A stretch of 64,000 nt of DNA, taken from positions 1 through 64,000 of the forward strand of contig JACRHJ010000006.1 in the NCBI GenBank assembly GCA_016212105.1. The letters are read 5' to 3'. The position numbers and the translations under genes are program-made. How positions within the stretch are numbered: the stretch's first letter is position 1; each line of letters opens with the position of its first letter. This DNA comes from Nitrospirota bacterium (GTDB lineage Bacteria; Nitrospirota; JACRHJ01). The notes beneath the pieces were generated by a model. That model did no database searches. It was not told where the DNA came from and saw nothing but the letters and a program-made list of their open reading frames with translations. Below are positions 46,958-57,901 of this stretch, one piece after another.

Positions 46958-47341
46958 TCATAATATCCCAAGCATGCATACAATAAAAATCACTGCGTTC
47001 ACCAGAGCAATTATCTTAATCGCGATACTCTCTTTAGTTCCAGCCCAGAGAACCTTGAAAAATTTCATATCCATCTGGACTGTAATTAACGTAGGTTTGA
47101 CATGAATGTACTTCTGGATTTTTATTGTATATATAGAACTCATAATTACCCCTGCCGCCATCAATAAATATTCGACGTGAGCAAACATGAATACGTCGAG
47201 ATTGACGATGGTCATAGAACCTGGTCTACTCAGATAATAACATCCATCTCTCTCATCAGGGAAACCAATCAAGAAAGGTAGCAACATTAGCGTACAAGAT
47301 ATTTCCAGCAAGAGGATACGATTTCTAAGATAACTATCCAT
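46958..47341 (-). CDS. Small membrane protein of unknown function (AT-rich)
   Basis: 127 aa frame with several hydrophobic segments, composition distinct from flanks. Confidence 0.5.
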   Translation of the reverse strand: MDSYLRNRILLLEISCTLMLLPFLIGFPDERDGCYYLSRPGSMTIVNLDVFMFAHVEYLLMAAGVIMSSIYTIKIQKYIHVKPTLITVQMDMKFFKVLWAGTKESIAIKIIALVNAVIFIVCMLGIL

Positions 47342-47669
47342 AAGCTGTACCGGGGGTGAGGGGTCTCCACCTGTAGGGGCCGACCGGAGCCTGTCCTGAG
47401 CGCAGTCGAAGGATGTCGGCCCTTCCTATAAAAACGCCCGATGAATCGGGCAGCTACAACTTCCTGGATTCCCGCCTTCGCGGGAATGACGACAAAAGGC
47501 AAATCCCCCCTGTAGTCCCCCCTTTTTCAAAGTGGGGACAATGCGTTTACCTCCCCCTTTGTAAAAGGGGGAATGAGGGGGATTTGGCTTTCTCCCCTCT
47601 CCCCGAAGTGGGAGAGAGCCTGCCCTGAGCGAAGCCGAAGGGGGCCGGGGGTGAGGGTTCCGCCTGGCC

Positions 47670-49058
47670 TTACCCCTCCGTCTTCTTCCTCAACTCCTTC
47701 ACAAGCTGTATATGCTCCATTACCGCCGCCCTGGCAGTTCCGCCGATATGGTTGCGCGAGTTGACCGAGCTTTCGACGGTAAGCCGGCGGAGGCCCTCCT
47801 CGTCCGCGCCGGGATAAACCCCCTGAAGCTCCTCAAGGGTCAGTTCCTCCATCTCGCGCCCGGACTCGGTAAGCATCCTGACGACCTTGCCCACGACCTC
47901 GTGCGCCTCTCGGAAGGGCAGCCCCTTGCCGACCAGGTAGTCTGCTAAGTCGGTCGCGGTAGAGTACCCGCCCTTCGCCGCGGCAAGCATCCTGTCCACG
48001 CGCGGCGTCATCCCCGCCATGATGTCCTTCATAGCGCGGAGCGAGCCGCGCACGGTGTCCGCGGCGTCGAAGACCGGCTCCTTGTCCTCCTGCATGTCCT
48101 TGTTGTACGCGAGCGGCAGACCCTTCATGACAGTCAGGAGCGCGACGAGGTCGCCGTATACCCTGCCGGTCTTCCCGCGCACAAGCTCCGGGACGTCCGG
48201 GTTCTTCTTCTGCGGCATGATGGACGAGCCGGTGCAGTACGCGTCCGGCAGGTCTATGAAACCGAACTCGCCGGTGGACCAGAGTATAAGTTCCTCGGAC
48301 AGCCGCGAGAGGTGCATCATCAGCGCGGAGCAGCAGAACAGGAACTCGAGGTTCGTGTCCCGGTCGGAGACGGAGTCAATAGAGTTCGCGGTCGGCCTCT
48401 CGAACCGGAGCAGCATGGCGACGAAGCCCCGGTCTATCGGGAAGTCCGTGCCCGCGAGTGCGCCCGCGCCGAGCGGCATCCGGTCGGCCCTCTTCGCGCA
48501 GTCGAGGAACCTGCCCCGGTCACGTTCCAGCATCTCGAAGTATGCCATCAGGTGGTGCGAGAAGAGGACGGGTTGCGCGCGCTGGAGGTGCGTGTAGCCG
48601 GGCATGATGACGTCTATCTCCTTCTCGGCCCTGTCGAGTATAACCTCCTGCATCTCGTATATGGCCTTCGAGATAGCGGCCATCTCGTCCCTGAGGTAGA
48701 GCTTCACGTCGAGCGCGACCTGGTCGTTCCGGCTCCTCGCCGTGTGCAGCCTCTTGCCCGCATCGCCGACCTTCTCGGTCAGCCGCGACTCGATGTTCAT
48801 GTGGACGTCTTCGAGGTCCACGCGCCATTCGAAGCGGCCCTCCTCGATGTCGTCGAGGATCTCCTCCAGCCCGGCCATTATCTTCTTCGCGTCCTCAGCC
48901 GATATTATCCCCTGACGCGCGAGCATCCGGCAGTGCACGATGCTGCCCGCTATGTCGTACCTGTACAGCCTCTTGTCGAACGGGACGGAGGCGGTGAACT
49001 CCTCGACGAACTTGTCGGTCGGCTCACTGAACCGCCCGCCCCATGGTTTGTCTGCCAT
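47670..49058 (-). CDS. argH: Argininosuccinate lyase
   Basis: [50 protein letters not shown]. Confidence 0.96.
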   Translation of the reverse strand: MADKPWGGRFSEPTDKFVEEFTASVPFDKRLYRYDIAGSIVHCRMLARQGIISAEDAKKIMAGLEEILDDIEEGRFEWRVDLEDVHMNIESRLTEKVGDAGKRLHTARSRNDQVALDVKLYLRDEMAAISKAIYEMQEVILDRAEKEIDVIMPGYTHLQRAQPVLFSHHLMAYFEMLERDRGRFLDCAKRADRMPLGAGALAGTDFPIDRGFVAMLLRFERPTANSIDSVSDRDTNLEFLFCCSALMMHLSRLSEELILWSTGEFGFIDLPDAYCTGSSIMPQKKNPDVPELVRGKTGRVYGDLVALLTVMKGLPLAYNKDMQEDKEPVFDAADTVRGSLRAMKDIMAGMTPRVDRMLAAAKGGYSTATDLADYLVGKGLPFREAHEVVGKVVRMLTESGREMEELTLEELQGVYPGADEEGLRRLTVESSVNSRNHIGGTARAAVMEHIQLVKELRKKTEG

Positions 49059-49373
49059 GTCTGTATCTCCGAAATTGGTTACGTTGTCATTCTGAGCGAA
49101 GCGAAGAATCCGCCTGTATCTGAAAACTTGTAGGGGCGCAGTTCACTGCGCCCGCACGTTAATCCTTATGATGTCACCCCCGCGAAAGCGGAGGCCCAGT
49201 GACTTGGTAATACTTTGTTGCACACGCAACGACAGTCACTGGATTCCCGCTTTCGCGGGAATGACGGGATACTGTAACCGGGCCGGGGGTGAGGGTTCTT
49301 TAACAAAAAGGGCCGACACACGGGTCGGCCCCTTACATAAAAGCCTGATGCAAGGCCGAGTCTCGTACGCGCG

Positions 49374-50603
49374 CTAAACCTTGCCCCCGCGCCATTCGCA
49401 GCCTTCGCCCAACAGCGCGCTGATTCGCATCCTGAGCGCGTTCAGCTTTATGAAGCCTGCAGCGTCCTGCTGGTTGTACACGCCCTCCTCGCCGAACGTG
49501 GCGAACTCGGGGTGGTAGAGTGAGCACTTGGACTGCCTGCCCACAACGTCGCAGTTGCCCTTGTACAGCTTTACGCGGGCCAGGCCGGTGACGTTTCTCT
49601 GGGTGTCGTCCACGAGCCTCTGGAGGAGCACCCGCTCCGGCGCGTACCAGAAGCCGTAGTACACAAGCTCGGCGTACTTTGGCATGACAGAGTCGCGTAT
49701 GTGCATCACCTCGCGGTCCATCGTTATGGACTCGACCGCCCTGTGCGCCGCGTGCAGGAGCGTCCCGCCGGGTGTCTCGTAGACCCCGCGCGACTTCATC
49801 CCGACGAAACGGTTCTCGACCAGGTCCACACGGCCCACGCCGTTTTCGCCCGCGAGCCGGTTGGCCTCGGTGAGGATTTCCGCCGGGGTCATCCGAACGC
49901 CGTTTATCGCAACCGGGTTGCCGGACTCGTACTCGACCTCGACGTATGTGGCCTTGTCCGGGGCCTGCTCGACCGGCACCGCCATCGTGTACATGTCGGC
50001 GGTGGACTCCATCCACGGGTCTTCGAGGATGCCGCCCTCGTAGCTTATGTGCAGGAGGTTCCTGTCGGTCGAGAACGGCTTGGAGCGGGTCGCGGTGACG
50101 GGTATGCCGTGCTTCTCCGCGTAGTCCATCAAATCTTCGCGCGACTTCATGTCCCACTCGCGCCAGGGCGCGATGACCTTTATGTTGGGCTGGAGGGCGT
50201 AGCAGGTCATCTCGAACCGGACCTGGTCGTTGCCCTTGCCGGTCGCGCCGTGTGATACAGCGTCCGCGCCCTCAATTTCCGCGATCTCCACCTGACGCTT
50301 CGCTATGAGCGGACGCGCGATGGAGGTGCCGAGGAGGTACCGGCCCTCGTAGACGGCGTTCGCACGCAGCATCGGGAAGACGAAGTCGCGGGTGAACTCC
50401 TCCCTCAGGTCCTCGATGTATATCTTGGATGCGCCGGTCTTGATCGCCTTCTCTTTGAGAGGGGCAAGCTCCTCGCCCTGGCCGAGGTCGGCGGAGAACG
50501 CTATTACCTCGCAGCCGTAGTTCTCGATGAGCCACGTTATGATAACCGAGGTGTCCAGCCCCCCGGAGTACGCCAGCACTACCTTCTTTACGGACTTGTC
50601 CAT
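49374..50603 (-). CDS. argG: Argininosuccinate synthase
   Basis: [33 protein letters not shown]. Confidence 0.97.
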   Translation of the reverse strand: MDKSVKKVVLAYSGGLDTSVIITWLIENYGCEVIAFSADLGQGEELAPLKEKAIKTGASKIYIEDLREEFTRDFVFPMLRANAVYEGRYLLGTSIARPLIAKRQVEIAEIEGADAVSHGATGKGNDQVRFEMTCYALQPNIKVIAPWREWDMKSREDLMDYAEKHGIPVTATRSKPFSTDRNLLHISYEGGILEDPWMESTADMYTMAVPVEQAPDKATYVEVEYESGNPVAINGVRMTPAEILTEANRLAGENGVGRVDLVENRFVGMKSRGVYETPGGTLLHAAHRAVESITMDREVMHIRDSVMPKYAELVYYGFWYAPERVLLQRLVDDTQRNVTGLARVKLYKGNCDVVGRQSKCSLYHPEFATFGEEGVYNQQDAAGFIKLNALRMRISALLGEGCEWRGGKV

Positions 50604-50764
50604 TACAGTATTATGAATCCTTTCCGCGTTCTTAAATGTAGGGGCCGACCCGTGTGTCGGCCCTTCTTGTCTTCAATAGTGTTGTCGTCCCGACCGGAGT
50701 GGAGGGACCTTTTTTTTACAGCAGATTCCTCGACTACGCTCGGAATGACAATAGAAGAGGCAAG

Positions 50765-51526
50765 TTACCTGGCCCACCCCGGAGGCGCTCCGGCCTTCCT
50801 GGCCTCGTCCGGGAGCACCTCGTTCAGCATCTTGTCCGCCTCTTCCATGGCTTCCTTGTACTTGTCCATGTCCACCCTGGACGCGCCGCGCAGGTCCTGG
50901 TAGCGTATGACGTCGTACTGCGAGGCGTCGCCACCGGATACCAGGCTGTTCACGGTACCGTCGTAGTTGTTCCAGTCCTGACGGGCCTTCTCGTACTTCG
51001 CTTCCGCCTCGGACTTCTTCTTCTTCCATTCCTCGACCCTTTTCTTCCACCACAGCTGGTCGTGTCCGTTGTTGTCGGTTATCTCGACCGGCCCGGGTTG
51101 GGTCGTCTCGGACGGGCCGTTGCCCCTTTGCCCCTGGGACTGCAGCTTCGGCGGGCCGGACGCACGGTCCGCCGAAGGGCGGTCGATGGGGGTCATCTGG
51201 ATAGTCTCGTCCTCTGGGCCGGAGACCTCCTCTATGCTCTTTATCATACCCTTGTCGAGGTATATGAAGCCCGACGACAATGAGACTTTCACTGAATCCT
51301 TCTGGACCTCATAGTTGTCGGTCTCGAGCTTGCCGCCGTTCTTGAAATGGATGAGGTACTTGCCCTTCTTTTCGCCAGGGGCATCTTCGGACGTGCCAAT
51401 CCCGGATGCTCCCTGCCCGAGGAGCTTGTCCGCCGTCTCCTTGAGGGTGTCGATTATCCCCTGCTCGGCGCGAGCGGAAACGGGTAGAAGCAGTAAAGCC
51501 ATGAGCAACACCGTAGCCCTCTTCAT
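50765..51526 (-). CDS. Secreted protein of unknown function inside the arg cluster
   Basis: Signal peptide MKRATVLLMALLLLPVSARAEQG; charged C-terminal region. Confidence 0.7.
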   Translation of the reverse strand: MKRATVLLMALLLLPVSARAEQGIIDTLKETADKLLGQGASGIGTSEDAPGEKKGKYLIHFKNGGKLETDNYEVQKDSVKVSLSSGFIYLDKGMIKSIEEVSGPEDETIQMTPIDRPSADRASGPPKLQSQGQRGNGPSETTQPGPVEITDNNGHDQLWWKKRVEEWKKKKSEAEAKYEKARQDWNNYDGTVNSLVSGGDASQYDVIRYQDLRGASRVDMDKYKEAMEEADKMLNEVLPDEARKAGAPPGWAR

Positions 51527-51586
51527 ATCAGCCCCCCCTGTTTGGGTGAGCGGCGCTTAACGGGACGGACCACCCGTCCCCGGCCG

Positions 51587-52513
51587 CTACCCCGCGATTA
51601 ACATCTCAAGAAGCGCCTTCTGTACGTGCAGCCTGTTCTCCGCCTGGTCGAAGACCGCGGAATGGCTGCCCTCCATCACGTCGTCGGTAATCTCCTCGCC
51701 CCTGTGGGCGGGCAGGCAGTGCATGACCAGCGCGTCCGGACGCGCGACGTCGAGGAGCGCCTGGTTCACCTGGTACCCCTTGAAGGCCTTGGCGCGCTCG
51801 GCGTTCTCGCCCTCCTGGCCCATGCTCACCCATACGTCCGTGTATATGACGTTCGCGCCCTTTGCCGCCTCCAGCGGGTCCGTCACAAGCTCGACCCTGC
51901 TCATGCCGTGCCGGTTGGTGGAGTCCATGTGTCTGGCGAGTACGTCCTTGTCTGGCTCGAACCCCTTGGGACATGCGAGCGATATGTTCATCTCCGCCCT
52001 TACCGCGCCCTCGATGAGCGTGTTGGCCATGTTGTTGCCGTCGCCGATATATGCTATCTTGAGGCACTTGAGTGCGCCGAGGGTCTCCTGTATCGTGAAG
52101 AGGTCCGCGAGCACCTGGCACGGGTGGAACTTGTCCGTCAGGCCGTTGATGACCGGCACGCTAGCGTAACGCGCCATCTCCTCGACCGTCTCCTGCCTGA
52201 ACGTGCGGACCATGATGGCGTCCACATAACGGGACAGGACGCGGGCGGTGTCCCGGACCTCCTCGCCGCGCGAGATCTGCGTGTCGGACGGAGACAGGAA
52301 GAGCGCGTGTCCGCCGAGCTGGAACATCCCGGCCTCGAACGAGACACGGGTGCGCGTGGACGACTTCTCGAAGACCATCGCGAGCGTCTTGCCGAGGAGA
52401 GGCTGGTAGACCTGGCCCTTCTGGCGTCTTTGCTTGATGGTCCTGGTCCTGTCCATCAGGTCCCAGAACTCCCTCTCGGACAGCTGCCCGAGCGTCAGAA
52501 AATCCTTTTTCAT
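51587..52513 (-). CDS. argF: Ornithine carbamoyltransferase
   Basis: FEKSSTRTRVSFEAGMFQLGG; HPCQVLADL; MHCLPAHRGEEI; start reassigned to MKKDFLTLGQL. Confidence 0.96.
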   Translation of the reverse strand: MKKDFLTLGQLSEREFWDLMDRTRTIKQRRQKGQVYQPLLGKTLAMVFEKSSTRTRVSFEAGMFQLGGHALFLSPSDTQISRGEEVRDTARVLSRYVDAIMVRTFRQETVEEMARYASVPVINGLTDKFHPCQVLADLFTIQETLGALKCLKIAYIGDGNNMANTLIEGAVRAEMNISLACPKGFEPDKDVLARHMDSTNRHGMSRVELVTDPLEAAKGANVIYTDVWVSMGQEGENAERAKAFKGYQVNQALLDVARPDALVMHCLPAHRGEEITDDVMEGSHSAVFDQAENRLHVQKALLEMLIAG

Positions 52514-53715
52514 CCCGGCTGCCTCTTTTCGAAGATTTTGTCCAGGGTTTCGAGCAGCCCGTCCACCTCGTCCTCTGTGACGATAAGCGGCGGCACGAAC
52601 CTGAGCACGTTGCCCATGGTGCAGTTTATGACGTATCCGGCCTTGAGCGCCTCTTTTACTATGTCCGCGCCCTCGTCCTCCAGTTCCATTCCAATGAGCA
52701 GGCCCTTGCCGCGCACTTCCTTTATGGCGGCCGGGTACTTCCTCTTCAGGTTCATCAGGCCTTTCTTGAAATACTCGCCCATACGGACGGTCGCGCCGAT
52801 AAGCCATCCGTCCTCGAGTATCGCTTCGAGCGTAGCCACGCCCGCCGCGCAGGCAAGCGGGTTGCCGCCGAATGTCGAGGCGTGGTCGCCGGGCGAGAAC
52901 GACTCGGCCACCTTCTCGGCCGCGAGCATGCAGCCGATGGGAGCGCCGCCTCCGAGCGCCTTGGCGAGCGTCATGATGTCCGGCTCGATGCCGTAGTGCT
53001 CGTACGCGAAGAGCTTGCCCGTCCTGCCCATGCCGGTCTGGACCTCGTCCAGTATCAGCAGCAGCCCCTTCTCGTTCAGGAGCGCGCGCAGCTCCTTCAG
53101 GTATCCCTCGGGCGGGACCCTCACGCCGCCCTCGGCCTGTATGGGTTCCAGCATCACCGCGCAGGTCTCGGAGGTTATCGCCTTCGCTACCGCGTCTACG
53201 TCGCCGAACGGGACGTATTTAAAACCCGGAAGGAGTGGCGTGAACGACTTCCGGTACTTCTCCTGCCCGGTCGCGGTCACGGTCGCCATAGTCCGGCCGT
53301 GGAAAGAGCCCTCGGCCGTGATTATCTCGTAGCGCTCGCCGGTCATGTTCTCCTTCGCGTACTTGCGCGCGAGCTTTATCGCGGCCTCGTTCGCCTCCGC
53401 TCCGGAGTTGCAGAAGAACGCCCTGTCCGCGAACGAGTTCTGGCAGAGCATCTTGGCGAGCTTTATCTGCGGCTCGATGTGGAAGAAGTTCGAGACGTGC
53501 ATCAGCTTCTGGGCCTGCTTCTGGAGCGCGACGACGACCTTCTGGTGGCAGTGCCCCAGGTTGTTCACGGATATGCCCGCGAGGAAGTCCGTGTACTCCC
53601 TTCCGTCGGAGTCGTAGAGCTTCATGCCCTTGCCCTTCACGAACACCACCGGGAACCGCCCGTAGGTGTTCATGATGTACTTCTTCGAGTCCTCTATCAT
53701 CTTGTCGGTAGACAC
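52510..53715 (-). CDS. argD: Acetylornithine aminotransferase
   Basis: FFCNSGAEANEAAIKLARK; LILDEVQTGMGRTGKLFAYEHYGIEPDIMTLAKALGGG. Confidence 0.94.
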   Translation of the reverse strand: MSTDKMIEDSKKYIMNTYGRFPVVFVKGKGMKLYDSDGREYTDFLAGISVNNLGHCHQKVVVALQKQAQKLMHVSNFFHIEPQIKLAKMLCQNSFADRAFFCNSGAEANEAAIKLARKYAKENMTGERYEIITAEGSFHGRTMATVTATGQEKYRKSFTPLLPGFKYVPFGDVDAVAKAITSETCAVMLEPIQAEGGVRVPPEGYLKELRALLNEKGLLLILDEVQTGMGRTGKLFAYEHYGIEPDIMTLAKALGGGAPIGCMLAAEKVAESFSPGDHASTFGGNPLACAAGVATLEAILEDGWLIGATVRMGEYFKKGLMNLKRKYPAAIKEVRGKGLLIGMELEDEGADIVKEALKAGYVINCTMGNVLRFVPPLIVTEDEVDGLLETLDKIFEKRQPG

Positions 53716-53995
53716 GTCAGTAGTCCTTTTATTATGATGCCGTCACGGGGCACGTCCGCCCCGTCCGGCTTTTAATTCTACCACATTAATCCGAGAAAAT
53801 TAACAAGTATCACAATGGCTTGGGAAAATCAATGGAAAAATGGCGGGACGGCCGCGCGGACGGCCTGCGCTACCACATTCGTGAGTCAACGCTCGCATCC
53901 GAAATCGCCCCCTCTCCCCTCGCGGGAGAGGGCTGGGGAGAGGGGGATTGAACATGTGCTACAATTGGTGTATTCGCTGATACTGGAGGCACATA

Positions 53996-54388
53996 ATGGG
54001 CAAGGCAAAAAAACTGGTTACCGCTGAGCAGTTCCGGGACGCGTTCGACTCGGAAGTCCTGGGCTGGCCGGACGTGACGACGCGGAAGATGTTCGGCTGC
54101 CCGTGCTATCTGGCGAGGGGGAAGATGTTCTCGTTCTTCGTAACGGACGGGCTCGTCCTGACGAACCTGTCCGCCGACGCATGGAACGATTTGGCCGAAG
54201 TCGCGGCGATGGCCCCGTTCAAGTACGGCGGCAAGGTCATCACGGGCTGGGCGCATGTGGACATATCCGGGATGCCCGGCCCGCTTATGGAGTCCGTGCG
54301 GGCGAGCTATGAGGGGGCGCTGAAGAAGGCGGATGCTGAGGTTGTGAAGAAGGCAGCAAAGGGCAAGCGGCGTCTATCGTCTTCTTAA
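53996..54388 (+). CDS. TfoX/Sxy N-terminal domain protein
   Basis: TTRKMFGCPCYLARGKMFSFFVTDGLVLTNLS...WAHVDISGMPGPLMESVRASYEGALKKA. Confidence 0.8.
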   Translation: MGKAKKLVTAEQFRDAFDSEVLGWPDVTTRKMFGCPCYLARGKMFSFFVTDGLVLTNLSADAWNDLAEVAAMAPFKYGGKVITGWAHVDISGMPGPLMESVRASYEGALKKADAEVVKKAAKGKRRLSSS

Positions 54389-54613
54389 TTCGTCGAACTC
54401 CTCGACAGTAATCCCTGCGCAGTCCATTATTGATTTGAGTGTGCGCCTCTTTATAATCTTGCCTGAATGGACGGGTACGTTCACCCTTTTCTTGTCGGAG
54501 GCCCGTTTAAAGATGGCGTGACTTGTCCCCGACTGCCTAAGCAACTCGAACCCGATTTTCCTCAACACCTTGACGACCTCGTCCGAGGTAACGGCGGGAA
54601 AGTGCGGTGTCAT
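54374..54613 (-). CDS. hicA: HicA-family toxin
   Basis: VVKVLRKIGFELLRQSGTSHAIFKRASDKKRVNVPVHSGKIIKRRTLKSIMDCAGITVEEF. Confidence 0.92.
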   Translation of the reverse strand: MTPHFPAVTSDEVVKVLRKIGFELLRQSGTSHAIFKRASDKKRVNVPVHSGKIIKRRTLKSIMDCAGITVEEFDELRRR

Positions 54614-54843
54614 CAGACCGCGACCTTGAGCGAGGTCACTGTAACCTCGTCGTCCGGGATGGGCTCGCCCTCCGCGATGTAGTCCTCAAGGAAGGCGTCG
54701 ATAGAGTGGCGCATCTCGGCGAGCGTCTCCTCGTAGGTCTCGCCCTCGACATGGCAGCCCGGCAGCGCGGGGCAGTATGCGAAGAACCCGCCTTCCTCGC
54801 AGGGCTCCACAACTATCGTAAAACGGTATTCTTTCTTCTGCAT
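54613..54843 (-). CDS. hicB: HicB-family antitoxin
   Basis: FTIVVEPCEEGGFFAYCPALPGCHVEGETYEETLAEMRHSIDAFLEDYIAEG; abuts hicA. Confidence 0.92.
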   Translation of the reverse strand: MQKKEYRFTIVVEPCEEGGFFAYCPALPGCHVEGETYEETLAEMRHSIDAFLEDYIAEGEPIPDDEVTVTSLKVAV

Positions 54844-54927
54844 GTCAAACCTCTTTATTCATACCCGTATACTACATACTACTTAGATACCACATTTGCA
54901 CCCGTCAGGCAACAACATTGTTGCCCC

Positions 54928-55668
54928 TCAACTTCCCATCATCTTCACCGCAATCACTATCGTGGCGACCAGATACCCGAACCCGAAGAACCCGCCCGCC
55001 AGTATGCCTATCCAGGCATGTACGATGCCTTTCCGCTCAGGGTTGTCGATGGCATTCCGCCTGCCCTTCAGTCCGAGGACAAACGCGGCGATGCCGAGGA
55101 ATATACCCAGCACCGGGATAATGGAGAACACGCCCAGATAGTAGGCCACAAGCGCGGGCTTGTTCCTGTAAGGTATAACGGTGCTGACCCCGTCGTACTG
55201 CCCCGCCGCCTGACCGGTACACTCCGGGTGGTACAGGACAGTGCCGCAGTCCGTGCATCTGAAGCTGTTCGGGTCGTTCTTGAAGCCGCACTTGTGGCAG
55301 AACAGCACTCCGTTTTCCTGGGCCGGCATCGGCTTAGGCTCGCACCAAATGTACAGGTACCAGTAGAACGGGAAGACCAACAGGTTTCCGAGAAGAAGCA
55401 GGACCGCCCACAGCGCCTTCTTTCCGTCCGGCAGCAGCTTGCTCGTGAACAGGTGTACGACGTAATATATCGTCAGGCCGAAGCTGAGCAGCACCATCAG
55501 GAAGTGGACGCCAAATAGTACAAAGAACTTCCCGTCGGGCGGTTGTTGTGCTCCTCCACCACCTGCATGGTGTGGGACCATTGACATCATGACTATAAAG
55601 AATACTGGGATATAGACGAACGGCAGCACGTTCAATATGCCGAGCGTTACTTTGGTGGACTTTTTCAT
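54928..55668 (-). CDS. Membrane protein with internal zinc ribbon
   Basis: Four or more TM segments; FCHKCGFKNDPNSFRCTDCGTVLYHPECTG. Confidence 0.75.
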   Translation of the reverse strand: MKKSTKVTLGILNVLPFVYIPVFFIVMMSMVPHHAGGGGAQQPPDGKFFVLFGVHFLMVLLSFGLTIYYVVHLFTSKLLPDGKKALWAVLLLLGNLLVFPFYWYLYIWCEPKPMPAQENGVLFCHKCGFKNDPNSFRCTDCGTVLYHPECTGQAAGQYDGVSTVIPYRNKPALVAYYLGVFSIIPVLGIFLGIAAFVLGLKGRRNAIDNPERKGIVHAWIGILAGGFFGFGYLVATIVIAVKMMGS

Positions 55669-55697
55669 TCCGCCTCCCGTAGTTGGAAATCCATCCG

Positions 55698-56522
55698 TTA
55701 TTTTGTCCCGCCCAGAAAATCAAACCCCTCGACGTTGTACCCGCAGGACGGGTTCCTGAAGACCGCCGCGTCCCTGACGCCGGAATCGCCCGCCCGCGTC
55801 CACGTCCCGAACATCACCGCCGCGACGTGCGCGTTGTCCTCGCCGGCGAAGAATGCGCCGGTTGCCGCGCTGAGAACGCCGGATGACTCAGGCCCCTCCA
55901 TACCGGCCTGCCCGTCGATATAACAGGCGATAAGCCCCGGCCTGAACCGGCCCCGCATCCGCTCCGACGCGTCGTCGAGGCAGCCGCGTATTGTGTCCTG
56001 CTGAGCGTCCCGGACACTCCCGCACGCGACGTCGAAATCGAGGCTCCCGGTATCTACTGAAAAGCCGGGGCCGTCGTCGCCTTCGCCCCACGATATCGCA
56101 TGGTCGCGCCTGAAGTACCGCCACGCGGTGGCCAGCTCGTAGAGCGTCCCGTTCGCGGTCGTGTAGTCCGTAAGACCCGCGGCGAGCCGTGTACGCACCC
56201 CGGCGGGCATGCCCTTCCTCATGCGGTTGACCATCAGGGCGTCCGCTGCCAGAAGCTCAAGCTCGGGCGTGAGGTTGTCCGAGATGGTCTTGCAGGCGTG
56301 GTCGAGCTCCACGAAGTACTCGAGGGTCTCCCACCACGGGTGTCTCTTCTTGAGGCAGCTCTCGACGTACTCGGGCGCGTGGCCGCCGGACTCCAGCGAC
56401 TCCTTGTACGTCAGGAGCAGCGCCTCGACCTTCGCCGGGCCGCCCAGGAAAAGTATCAGCCTGTGTATCAGGCCGCGTATCTCGCCGACCAGTATCTGTT
56501 CCAGACCGCCGCCAGGTGTCAA
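55698..56522 (-). CDS. Protein of unknown function
   Basis: 274 aa frame, coding-like composition, overlaps apbE by 4 nt. Confidence 0.65.
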   Translation of the reverse strand: MTPGGGLEQILVGEIRGLIHRLILFLGGPAKVEALLLTYKESLESGGHAPEYVESCLKKRHPWWETLEYFVELDHACKTISDNLTPELELLAADALMVNRMRKGMPAGVRTRLAAGLTDYTTANGTLYELATAWRYFRRDHAISWGEGDDGPGFSVDTGSLDFDVACGSVRDAQQDTIRGCLDDASERMRGRFRPGLIACYIDGQAGMEGPESSGVLSAATGAFFAGEDNAHVAAVMFGTWTRAGDSGVRDAAVFRNPSCGYNVEGFDFLGGTK

Positions 56523-57535
56523 TTGTCCGCCTCCACAGCCTCAATGTCCATTCCGGAAAAACGCCCGGTAGCGAGGACTCTCCCCTCGGACGTGACCATA
56601 AGCGCCTCGACCTCCGGGTGCGCCCGCGCGAAGGCAAGCGCCCGGACCGGCCCCATGACGAACAGGGCGGTGGACAGGCCGTCGGCAAGATACGACTCCT
56701 TGGAAAGGACTGTGACGCTGATGAGCCCCCTCGCGGGAAGGCCCGTGGCCGGGTCGATGATGTGGTGGTAGCGCACGCCGTCCTTCATGAAGTACCGCTC
56801 GTAGTCTCCGGACGTGGAAATCGCGGCGTCCCCGGGCTCAAGCCTTGCGAGCAGGCCACCCTCCCGCCTCGGGTGCTGTATGCCGGCCTTCCAGGGCCTG
56901 CCGCCGTCCCTCGTCCCGAAGAACTTTATGTCGCCCGCGACGGCGACGATGCCGCCGGTCAGTCCGCGCTTCCTGAGCAAAGAGACGGCGAGGTCGGAGG
57001 CGTAACCCTTGGCTATCCCGCCCAGGTCGAGGGCCATGCCCTTCTTCTTAATGTATACCGTGGAGGCGGGCTCGTCCACGACTACCTGCCTGTAGTCCAC
57101 AAGCTCCTTCGCCTTCTCTATCTCGGCGGACGTGGGCAGCCGTGCCTCTTCCGAGCCTATCTTCCAGAGTCTTATCAGCGGGCCGACGGTCGGGTCGAAT
57201 GCGCCGTCCGTCCTGCGCGCGACGTCGAGCGCGTCCCGCACCGTCTCCAGGACCTCCGGGTCCACCTTGACCGGCGCAATACCCGCCTGGCGGTTTATCT
57301 CGCTCAACTGGGACTCCGGCTTGTACGTGCTCATCAGCCTGTCGACGCGCTCAATCTCCTCGAAGGCGTCACGGACCGCGCCGCGCACGACCATCTCCGG
57401 CAGCTCCCCGCGCGCCACTGTGATGGTCACGTACGTGCCCATTATCTCGCGCGTCTTCCTGTACTCTTCACCGCCGCCGCAGGAGGGCAGGAGGAAGGCC
57501 AGTATGAGGGCGGCTATGAAATATTTCTTGCGCAA
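56519..57535 (-). CDS. apbE: ApbE-family FAD:protein FMN transferase
   Basis: Lipobox AFLLPSCGGG; KGMALDLGGIAKGYASDLAV; YHHIIDPATGLPARG. Confidence 0.94.
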   Translation of the reverse strand: MRKKYFIAALILAFLLPSCGGGEEYRKTREIMGTYVTITVARGELPEMVVRGAVRDAFEEIERVDRLMSTYKPESQLSEINRQAGIAPVKVDPEVLETVRDALDVARRTDGAFDPTVGPLIRLWKIGSEEARLPTSAEIEKAKELVDYRQVVVDEPASTVYIKKKGMALDLGGIAKGYASDLAVSLLRKRGLTGGIVAVAGDIKFFGTRDGGRPWKAGIQHPRREGGLLARLEPGDAAISTSGDYERYFMKDGVRYHHIIDPATGLPARGLISVTVLSKESYLADGLSTALFVMGPVRALAFARAHPEVEALMVTSEGRVLATGRFSGMDIEAVEADN

Positions 57536-57844
57536 TTTGTACCTGAGGGGTTTCCTTGGACGGACCTTATTAAACTGGCGGCTGAATATTTGGATTCATC
57601 GCCGATACTTCATAACGCCCCCCGGCCCCCTCTTATCTTAAGAGGGGGAGTTATAGGTGGGGGCCAGAATGTTATAAACCCGGCGGGCGAAGCTCGCCAT
57701 AATTTGGCTTCCATCCTTATAGTATCGAGGGGATGCAAGGGGGAACGCTTCCCCCTTGTCCGGGGGTGCAAGGGGGAAGCGCCCCCTTGAACGCGTGCGA
57801 TACTGTTGAGGATGTCCGGATCTATATCCGCCGGCTTAATAAAA

Positions 57845-57874
57845 CAAAGAAAGGGTTACGCCGTCCCGTAACCC
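57845..57874 (-). terminator. Rho-independent terminator for the histone-like gene
   Basis: Minus strand GGGTTACGGGACGGCGTAACCCTTTCTTTG. Confidence 0.7.
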
Positions 57875-57901
57875 TCCCTTGAAACGCGATATATTTTCCT
57901 G

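Noticed and set aside
53905-53955. 'ccctctcccctcgcgggagagggctggggagaggggg' and similar intergenic stretches (3400, 22410, 23880, 41205, 47540, 61005)
   Set aside because: Abundant interspersed palindromes found widely in GC-rich genomes; noted as repeats but not considered novel individually.
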